Part shown: in pieces, positions 1-5,020 of the stretch
Numbering within the stretch: position 1 is the stretch's first letter
Layout of the letters: each line of letters opens with the position of its first letter
DNA from: Desulfuromusa sp.
Lineage (GTDB): Bacteria; Desulfobacterota; Desulfuromonadia; Desulfuromonadales; Geopsychrobacteraceae
NCBI GenBank assembly: GCA_021157505.1
Contig: JAGGWI010000138.1
Location: 1 to 6,105, forward strand
Direction of reading: 5' to 3'
Length of the DNA stretch: 6,105 nt
Notes under the pieces: model-generated
What the model was told of the DNA's origin: nothing
The model's input: only the letters and a program-made list of their open reading frames with translations
The model's database searches: none
Program-made: the position numbers and the translations under genes

Positions 1-21
1 GGGCAAGGGATCTGTACGACT

Positions 22-96
22 TGTAGGGGCAATTCATGAATTGCCCGATTTGTCATTACCACAACGTGGAAGGGCGATTCGTGAATCGCCCCTACA
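22..96. repeat. Pair of REP-like palindromes after prfB
   Basis: Two related palindromes face each other across 25 bases. The left one, GGGCAATTCATGAATTGCCC at 27-46, is a perfect 20-bp palindrome. The right one at 72-91 has 9-bp arms (GGGCGATTC / GAATCGCCC) around a GT centre. Positions 22-46 and the reverse complement of 72-96 agree at 22 of 25 bases, and all three differences are transitions, so the pair also forms one large inverted repeat bounded by TGTAGGGGC and GCCCCTACA. The unit ends three bases from the prfB stop codon. This architecture fits REP/BIME-type extragenic elements. There is no U-tract on the minus strand, so it is not a classical terminator, though it could protect the 3' end of the prfB message. 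The dispersed nature is inferred. Confidence 0.75.
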
Positions 97-99
97 GAT

Positions 100-1195
100 T
101 TATTTTCCTTGCAACAAAAAAGCTTCAATAAAACCGTCCAGATCGCCGTCAAGAACGGCATCGGTATTACCAACCTCGTGTCCGGTACGGTGATCTTTGA
201 CCATCCGGTAAGGATGCAACACATAAGAACGTATCTGACTACCCCAACCTATCTCCTTTTTCTCTTCTGAAAAAGCCGCAGCCTCCTCCTTCTTCTTGCG
301 TTTCTCCATTTCGTAAAGACGCGCTTTCAACTGTTTCATTGCTGTTGCCCGGTTATTATGCTGCGAACGTTGATTTTGGCAGGCGACAACAATACCGGAT
401 GGGATATGGGTAATCCGAATAGCTGAATCGGTTTTATTGATATGCTGGCCACCAGCACCACTGGCGCGAAAAGTATCAACCTTCAGGTCTTTATCTTCAA
501 CCTCAATTTCAATGGAATCATCCAGTTCGGGGAAGATAAAAACCGAACAGAAAGAGGTGTGACGCTTAGCGTTGGCGTCAAAGGGAGAAATACGCACTAG
601 CCGATGGATGCCGCTTTCGGAACGCAGATAACCATAGGCATAGTCACCCTCCACGGTGAAGGTCGCACTCTTGATTCCGGCCTCCTCGGCCGGCTGATAA
701 TCGGTAAATTCTACCTTAAAACCTTTACGCTCGCAGTAACGCAGATACATTCGCAGAATCATATCGGCCCAGTCCTGAGCCTCGGTACCACCGGCTCCTG
801 CGTTAATACTCAAGGTTGCGTTATTGGCGTCATGCTCCCCCGACAACATCCGGGAAAATTCCATCTGCTCAATCAATTTTTTCAAATCAGGGAGTAAAGT
901 GTTGACCTCGGTCAGGGTTTCTTCATCCTCCCCCTCTTCACCCAACTCAATTAACACCTGAATATCTTCCAACTGCTGTTTGGTGGAAGTACAATTTTCC
1001 ACCACCTTTTTCAAGTTAGTATGTTCTTTCAAACGTTCCTGCGCCTGCTCTCCCCGATCCCAGAAATCGGGTTTTGCTATTTCGGCTTCAAGCTCCAAAA
1101 CCCGTTCCTGCTTCCCCGGGACGTCAAAGATACCTCCATAATTCTTGTAATTTTTCCAACAAATCTTTGGCCGTTTCTTTTGGTTCGCGGAACAT
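100..1195 (-). CDS. prfB: Peptide chain release factor 2, +1 programmed frameshift
   Basis: RF2 recognises UGA and UAA stop codons in the ribosomal A site and triggers hydrolysis of peptidyl-tRNA. The gene is in two frames. It starts at ATG 1195, after an AGGAG six bases upstream, and encodes 23 codons ending Arg-Tyr-Leu before an in-frame TGA (1126-1124). After a +1 shift on CTT it resumes at GAC (1125-1123) and runs to TAA at 102-100, giving 364 residues against 365 for E. coli RF2. The N-terminal helical domain is acidic. The stop-codon-reading SPF tripeptide is at residues 203-205 and the catalytic GGQ at 248-250. The residue two before SGAGGQ's serine-flanked loop, Thr246 in E. coli K-12, is Ala here, as in most bacteria. 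The gene has its own leader after a terminator, so it is likely transcribed separately from the transporter. lysS, the usual downstream partner in E. coli, is not visible in the 99 bases that remain. Confidence 0.97.
1123..1137 (-). promoter_or_regulatory. prfB: prfB +1 programmed frameshift site
   Basis: On the minus strand the site reads GGAGGTATCTTTGAC. It has a Shine-Dalgarno-like GGAGG, a three-base spacer, the slippery CTT leucine codon (1129-1127), the in-frame TGA (1126-1124) and a following C. This matches the known bacterial RF2 recoding signal in order and spacing. When RF2 is scarce, the slow TGA lets the ribosome slip by one base and make more RF2. The E. coli site is AGGGGG-TATCTTTGAC, so only the internal SD differs slightly. 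Confidence 0.96.
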
Positions 1196-1292
1196 CGGTT
1201 TCTCCTTCAAATTTTCGAATATGAAAATATTGTTATCTGTGAATAATCGCGCACTATAACTGAACCAGAATTTAAAATACAGTCTGCTGAAC
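1196..1292 (-). promoter_or_regulatory. prfB leader, probable promoter region
   Basis: About 97 AT-rich bases separate the upstream terminator from the prfB start, so a promoter is expected here. The best -10 candidate on the minus strand is TATAGT (1258-1253). A hexamer 17 bases upstream, TGTATT, is a poor -35 match, so the exact promoter is uncertain. A short inverted pair, ATTTTC/GAAAAT, lies at 1211-1228. No riboswitch or small ORF is evident. Confidence 0.3.
1202..1206 (-). promoter_or_regulatory. prfB: Ribosome binding site of prfB
   Basis: AGGAG on the minus strand lies six bases before ATG 1195. It supports starting the gene at 1195, upstream of the frameshift, because the open frame that begins at TTG 1098 has no comparable site and would lack the conserved N-terminus. 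Confidence 0.85.
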
Positions 1293-1330
1293 GACAAAAG
1301 ACCAACCTTTTTATCAGTTGGTCTTTTGTC
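1293..1330. terminator. Intrinsic terminator after TRAP permease gene
   Basis: A perfect 14-bp inverted repeat (1293-1306 with 1317-1330; arms GACAAAAGACCAAC and GTTGGTCTTTTGTC) surrounds a 10-base loop. It begins 25 bases after the permease stop codon. The base-paired core GACCAAC/GTTGGTC is flanked by AAAA on one side and TTTT on the other, so the shape can work in both directions. The U-run is only four bases and lies inside the extended stem, which makes efficiency uncertain. It separates the transporter from prfB. Confidence 0.7.
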
Positions 1331-1354
1331 ATTTTATAATGATTGAAGAGTTAT

Positions 1355-3439
1355 TCAAGTGGCCAAAGCAGGATCAACTACTTCACTTTGAGTCACCCGC
1401 CGATTGAGGACAAAAACTACAATCAACACGGCTAACCCAGCCAGATGAATCCACCAGGTTGTCGGCCATAATAAAGCTGCCGCAGCCCCTAATGACAGTA
1501 ATCGAAACAAAGGGTTCAGTTTATCTTCCATATATCCCTCAATCCCCGCCGCAAAAGCATAAAGACCGAACAGTGCAAAAAAGAAAATCATAAATACCTG
1601 ATCCCAGGAACCACCGATAAATGGTGTATAGGCAAACAGCAGCGGCACAATATAGAGCCCTTTTGCGATCTTCCAGGACTGAATCCCGGTTTCCATCGGT
1701 TTGGTGCCGGCAATTGCGGCACCGGTAAAGGCAGCAAGTGCAACCGGCGGAGTGACATTGGAATCCTGGCTGAGCCAGAAGACAATCAGGTGTGCCGATA
1801 ACAGGCCATACATCAACACCGATTCACTCAACATCGATTCCCGCACCGCACTGATCAGATCAATCGGTACGGCGTCAATAATAGCGCGGGCCGCAGCGTG
1901 ATTCATCGGATTGCCAATCTCGGCAAAATGTTCCGGTGCGGCAAGCATGAAAATTGCCTTCGCAGTTTCCGTCACCTGACCGTTAGCCAGTGCCTCGACC
2001 AACAGACCATCAGAAATCAGGCCATGCAACGCTGGAGCAGATAGCGTTCCGAGAACGATATAAGCGGCGGTGACAGGCAAGCCCATACCGAGCACCAGTG
2101 ATGCCAGAGCAACCAGAGCAATGGCTATCACCATACTATGACCTGCCCACTCGGTAATCATCAGCGAAAAAGTATTACCGATCCCGGCAGTCGCAATGAC
2201 ATTGACAATCAGACCGACAGCGCAAAGTAATATGGCTGTCATCACCATATTTTTCGCACCCATCGCCATCGCTTCGATGATCGCCTTCAGTCCCATTTTA
2301 TTCGGGCTGAACCAGGATGAAACGACGACAGAAATAATACTGATCCCAGCCGCATAGGTCGGAGTGAAGCCATAAATCAATAATGCGATAAGAACTCCAA
2401 TCGGTGCCAGAAAAACAATCCCACCTTTTTTGAGAACCTCAATTGCTGAAATTTTTTCATCATCAAGCGCTGTCACAAAGCTGCGCTTGGCCTCAATCCT
2501 GACAAAAAATGCAACTGTCGCAAAATAGAGGATCGCCGGGAGAATACTGACCAACACGATAGTGTTATAGGAAATCTGGGTATAGGTTGCCATGATAAAA
2601 GCACCCGCACCCATGATCGGGGGCATTAACTGGCCACCGGTCGAAGCCGCAGCTTCGGTTCCTGCTGCAAATTTGGCGGGAAACCCAGCTTTTTTCATCA
2701 GCGGAATGGTGATAACACCGGTCGAGGCAGTATTGGCAACTGCAGAGCCAGAGATAGTCCCCATCAGCCCGGAAGCCATAACCGCAACCAGTCCCGGGCC
2801 CCCGACCATCCGACCAGCTACAGAACGAGCAAGATCAATAACAAACTCTCCCGCGCCGGAGCGCAACAAGAAAGCCCCGAAGAGGATAAACATGAAGACA
2901 TAGGTGGAAGATATCCGGGCAATCGTCCCAAACAGAGCATCATCTCCGTAGACACTACGGAACAAAATTGTTTCAGCACTTAATCCGGCAAACTTAAAAA
3001 CCCCGGGAACCAGCGGTCCCCACCAACCAATATAAGTGAGAGCGATAACAATCAACACCGGGATAAACCAACCTGCCACCCGGCGAGTAAACTCCAGGGC
3101 ACAGAGAATCAGAACAATTCCCACCACCCATTCAGTACTCGACATATTCACGCCACGTGCATAAATGGCATCCTCCATGGCGATCATGTACACAGCGGAG
3201 CCCGCAGCTGTCAGTCCCAGAAGAATATCGGAGACACGCCACCCAATTGAACCATCTTTTTTAAAGGGATAAATCAGTGCTGCAAGCAGAGCGAATCCGG
3301 CAAAATGGAGCGCATTCTGCCAGAGTGTCGGTAGGACAACCACGACATTGAACCAGATATGCATCACAGATATTGCGACACCAAGAACCAGCAAAATCAT
3401 TGTATGAAGTGGGTGGACTTCAGTTTCGGGGGATGTCAT
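1355..3439 (-). CDS. TRAP transporter permease, fused 4TM/12TM type (TAXI-associated)
   Basis: This is the inner-membrane part of a TRAP transporter, in which the small (DctQ-like, 4 TM) and large (DctM-like, 12 TM) subunits are one 694-residue protein. It uses a sodium or proton gradient to import substrate delivered by the periplasmic SBP. Hydrophobic segments run through the whole sequence: about residues 12-58 and 69-140 in the N-terminal part, then the transport domain from about 175. The hallmark stretch at about 222-282 contains GLMGTISGSAVANTAST, followed by the IPLMKK and GGQLMPPIMGAGAF motifs. A second family block is LGMGLPVTAAYIVLGT (450-465), and NVTPPVALAAF lies at 561-571. Between about 475 and 540 sits a polar, non-membrane stretch (PEHFAEIGNPMNHAAARAI within it) that appears longer than the loop of many homologues. 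The start at ATG 3439 has AGGAG 10 bases upstream. The SBP gene directly upstream is its partner. Substrate cannot be read from the sequence. Confidence 0.95.
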   Translation of the reverse strand: MTSPETEVHPLHTMILLVLGVAISVMHIWFNVVVVLPTLWQNALHFAGFALLAALIYPFKKDGSIGWRVSDILLGLTAAGSAVYMIAMEDAIYARGVNMSSTEWVVGIVLILCALEFTRRVAGWFIPVLIVIALTYIGWWGPLVPGVFKFAGLSAETILFRSVYGDDALFGTIARISSTYVFMFILFGAFLLRSGAGEFVIDLARSVAGRMVGGPGLVAVMASGLMGTISGSAVANTASTGVITIPLMKKAGFPAKFAAGTEAAASTGGQLMPPIMGAGAFIMATYTQISYNTIVLVSILPAILYFATVAFFVRIEAKRSFVTALDDEKISAIEVLKKGGIVFLAPIGVLIALLIYGFTPTYAAGISIISVVVSSWFSPNKMGLKAIIEAMAMGAKNMVMTAILLCAVGLIVNVIATAGIGNTFSLMITEWAGHSMVIAIALVALASLVLGMGLPVTAAYIVLGTLSAPALHGLISDGLLVEALANGQVTETAKAIFMLAAPEHFAEIGNPMNHAAARAIIDAVPIDLISAVRESMLSESVLMYGLLSAHLIVFWLSQDSNVTPPVALAAFTGAAIAGTKPMETGIQSWKIAKGLYIVPLLFAYTPFIGGSWDQVFMIFFFALFGLYAFAAGIEGYMEDKLNPLFRLLSLGAAAALLWPTTWWIHLAGLAVLIVVFVLNRRVTQSEVVDPALAT

Positions 3440-3449
3440 GTCAACAATT

Positions 3450-3454
3450 CTCCT
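3450..3454 (-). promoter_or_regulatory. RBS of permease, next to terminator U-tract
   Basis: AGGAG on the minus strand lies 10 bases before ATG 3439. It is only three bases downstream of the U-tract of the terminator at 3458-3491, so a read-through transcript presents this site right after a stable hairpin. Confidence 0.8.
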
Positions 3455-3457
3455 GAT

Positions 3458-3491
3458 AAAAAAAGACGGCCACCCCTATCAGGGTGGCCGT
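3458..3491 (-). terminator. Intrinsic terminator between SBP and permease
   Basis: On the minus strand a GC-rich stem ACGGCCACCC / GGGTGGCCGT (10 perfect base pairs, 3491-3482 with 3475-3466) and a 6-base loop are followed by C and seven Ts (3464-3458). It starts 12 bases after the SBP stop codon. The U-tract exists only for leftward transcription. Placed inside the operon, it likely lets only part of the transcripts continue into the permease, favouring excess binding protein, as is common in SBP-dependent transport operons. Confidence 0.9.
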
Positions 3492-3503
3492 TAGAACAAT
3501 GAC

Positions 3504-4538
3504 TTAGTTAGCAATCAGATGAGCGGGAATCTTGATTCCAACTTCTTTGTAATACTTGGCTGCACCTGGATGCAGAGGTATTGGCAAACCAGCAATCGCA
3601 CTTTCAATCGCCATAGCCTTGGTTGCACCATGAATCGCATTCAGGAACGGCAGGTTTTCGTAAACAGTTTTAGTAATCTGGTAAACAGCATCCTCATCGA
3701 CATCGGCACGAGCGGCAAGGAAGTTTGGCTGGGCAATAGTGTTGATATCTTTTTTCTGCCCTGGATAGGTCCCGGCAGGAATGACTTTACGGGTCCACAG
3801 ATTACGGCCACCGTCTGCCTGCTTCATCTGCTCATCGGTAAAATCAAGAACGGTAACCTTATCAGCACCCATGGCTGCCATAGCCTTGGTGACAGCGCTG
3901 ACTGGAGCACCAGCGGGAGTTCCCATGCCGCCAACCTGACCATTTTGCAGGGCATCAGCAGATGGACCGTAACCGACATAAACCAGTTTATAGTCTTTGG
4001 CAATATCTACACCCAAGTTGCCGAGCAGAACAGTGTTAGAGCCAAGGGTTCCAGAATTCTTCTTACCCATAGCCATTGCCTGCCCTTTCATACCGACCAG
4101 ATCCGCAACAGTACCGGTCTTGGCAAACTTTTTCAGAACGGTAAAATGCTCAACATTCTGCCACAGCATGGAGACGGAACGCAGTTCTTTCTGCGGACCG
4201 GCACTAGCGATCGGACCGGTGCCATTCCAGGCATAGGAGCCGTAAAGACCCTGCAGAATAGCAAATTGAACTTCATCATCACGCAGCAGTTTAATATTCT
4301 CACCGGAACCCGCCGAGTTGATAGCCGACATACCGATTTTCTGCTTTGGTTGCAGTTTAACCTTAACAACAGTTGAAAGAGCAACACCAACGGGGTAATA
4401 AGTACCACCGGTTGACGCCGTAGCAAGCAGGTAGTTACGCTCTTTGGGCGCAGCTTGAACGGTAGCAACAGAGCTGAATACCATAGCTGCTGCAACAACA
4501 AAAAAAGTGATGTGCTTGAAATTTTTAACAACTGACAT
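3504..4538 (-). CDS. TAXI family TRAP transporter solute-binding protein
   Basis: This is the periplasmic substrate-binding protein of the TRAP system, which hands solute to the fused permease encoded 64 bases downstream. The 344-residue product begins with a Sec signal peptide (basic MSVVKNFKH, hydrophobic core 11-25, likely cleavage after VQA at 29, giving a mature protein of about 315 residues). There is no lipobox cysteine. The TAXI signature follows: STGGTYYPVG at 42-51, NSAGSGENIKLL at 74-85 and the FAILQGLYGSYAWNGTG region at 92-108. A second lobe has GYGPSADALQNGQVGGMG around 190-210. Known TAXI proteins bind glutamate or related carboxylates, but specificity here is not readable. ATG 4538 has a strong GAGGAGG (4551-4545) six bases upstream. 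A sigma-54 promoter and a palindrome upstream indicate control by the neighbouring activator. Confidence 0.95.
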   Translation of the reverse strand: MSVVKNFKHITFFVVAAAMVFSSVATVQAAPKERNYLLATASTGGTYYPVGVALSTVVKVKLQPKQKIGMSAINSAGSGENIKLLRDDEVQFAILQGLYGSYAWNGTGPIASAGPQKELRSVSMLWQNVEHFTVLKKFAKTGTVADLVGMKGQAMAMGKKNSGTLGSNTVLLGNLGVDIAKDYKLVYVGYGPSADALQNGQVGGMGTPAGAPVSAVTKAMAAMGADKVTVLDFTDEQMKQADGGRNLWTRKVIPAGTYPGQKKDINTIAQPNFLAARADVDEDAVYQITKTVYENLPFLNAIHGATKAMAIESAIAGLPIPLHPGAAKYYKEVGIKIPAHLIAN

Positions 4539-4602
4539 TTTTGTCCTCCTCGTTTACAGGGTTAATGAACTTTTTTCTTAGATTATCGATACTCATCATA
4601 AC

Positions 4603-4617
4603 GCAAAGTATGTGCCA
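4603..4617 (-). promoter_or_regulatory. Sigma-54 (RpoN) promoter of the TRAP operon
   Basis: The minus strand reads TGGCACATACTTTGC: TGGCAC (-24), five bases, TTGC (-12), with exactly 10 bases between the invariant GG and GC. This matches the sigma-54 consensus almost fully. The predicted transcription start is near 4591, giving a leader of about 54 bases with a strong RBS before the SBP start. It agrees with the sigma-54 activator encoded next door. Confidence 0.9.
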
Positions 4618-4697
4618 GACTTGATTACAGCAAAAATAGGGGAGTTCTCTTGTTACAGCAGAAAATTTCAGCGATATTTTGCCGACAGGGATGAGGC

Positions 4698-4717
4698 TTC
4701 GGCAAGATCTTGCCGAA
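4698..4717. promoter_or_regulatory. Perfect 20-bp palindrome, candidate enhancer (UAS)
   Basis: TTCGGCAAGATCTTGCCGAA is a perfect inverted repeat with no spacer. Its centre lies about 116 bases upstream of the predicted sigma-54 start site, within the usual -80 to -200 range for NtrC-family enhancers. A further half-site TTGCCGA is at 4679-4685 and pairs with TCGGCAA at 4699-4705 across 13 bases, which could be a second overlapping or weaker site. Binding by the adjacent regulator is inferred from position and symmetry. Confidence 0.65.
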
Positions 4718-4858
4718 AGGAGGTCTTGTTTTTGAACTACCATTTCCCGTGTGACGCAGCCAGAGTGGAACAGCTGATTTGAGAGTCAGAGCGGCAAATG
4801 TTTGAGGGCAACGCCCGAGTTTTTGCCGTTCCTCAAAACAGTTGTGGAATGGAGGAAC

Positions 4859-4873
4859 CCCGCCATTGGCGGG
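4859..4873. repeat. Short GC-rich hairpin
   Basis: CCCGCC and GGCGGG form a 6-bp stem around ATT. It lies within the composite element and is not followed by a U-tract on either strand. Confidence 0.6.
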
Positions 4874-4898
4874 CAAGGAGGTCGGGTGCCTTTTTCTG

Positions 4899-4930
4899 CT
4901 TACTCTTTTGTGGCACAACAAAAGAGTAAG
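4899..4930. repeat. 13-bp perfect inverted repeat
   Basis: CTTACTCTTTTGT (4899-4911) and ACAAAAGAGTAAG (4918-4930) pair perfectly around a 6-base loop, GGCACA. No U-tract follows on either strand, so terminator function is unlikely. It is the most stable part of the composite intergenic element. The embedded TGGCAC at 4911-4916 on the plus strand is not followed by a -12 element. Confidence 0.75.
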
Positions 4931-4976
4931 GCGACGAGCGGGGGCGCAACCTCGCGACCCGGTTGGTTGTTGACCC

Positions 4977-5017
4977 GTATTCGAGGGACACGTAACAAGT
5001 ACATGTCCCTCGAATAC
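4977..5017. repeat. Long hairpin directly after the regulator gene
   Basis: GTATTCGAGGGACA (4977-4990) and TGTCCCTCGAATAC (5004-5017) are perfectly complementary over 14 bp. Allowing one mismatch, the arms reach 18 bases (4977-4994 with 5000-5017) and leave a 5-base loop. The hairpin starts three bases after the regulator's TAG stop. No U-run follows on the minus strand (GGGTCAACAACC), so it is not a standard intrinsic terminator. It is a REP-like or transcript-stabilising element by position. Confidence 0.75.
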
Positions 5018-5020
5018 TAC

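Larger units (their letters stand above)
4792..4976. repeat. Composite hairpin-rich intergenic element
   Basis: This 185-base stretch has no credible gene but several nested symmetries: CGGCAAA/TTTGCCG (4792-4798 with 4822-4828), TTTGAGG/CCTCAAA (4801-4807 with 4831-4837), CCCGCC-ATT-GGCGGG (4859-4873) and a long hairpin at 4899-4930. The order of motifs (TTTTTGCCGTTCCTC, GTGGAATGGAGG, GTCGGGTGCC, then CTTACT..AGTAAG) resembles a dispersed non-coding repeat I associate from memory with several proteobacterial genomes. Short ORFs across it are best seen as spurious. Its boundaries are approximate and its copy number cannot be seen from one window. Confidence 0.55.
4539..5020. other. Intergenic region between regulator and TRAP operon
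   Basis: This 482-base gap holds, from the SBP gene outward, the SBP ribosome binding site, the sigma-54 promoter, the 20-bp palindrome, the composite repeat and the hairpin after the regulator. Short open frames in it lack ribosome binding sites and run through palindromic sequence, so I call none of them a gene. Confidence 0.8.

Noticed and set aside
3519..4376. 285-codon plus-strand open frame opposite the SBP gene
   Set aside because: It lies wholly antisense to a confidently identified TAXI protein, has no recognisable domain, and its composition is what a reversed coding strand gives.
4525..4921. Minus-strand short frames of 72 and 98 codons upstream of the SBP gene
   Set aside because: They overlap the sigma-54 promoter, the palindrome and each other, and one overlaps the SBP start. 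There is no supporting domain or start signal.
4911..4926. Plus-strand TGGCAC resembling a sigma-54 -24 element
   Set aside because: The -12 position reads AAGAG and lacks the invariant GC. It is part of a hairpin arm and loop, and no plus-strand gene follows.
4899..4930. Intrinsic terminator at the 13-bp inverted repeat
   Set aside because: The stem is AT-rich and not followed by a U-run on either strand.
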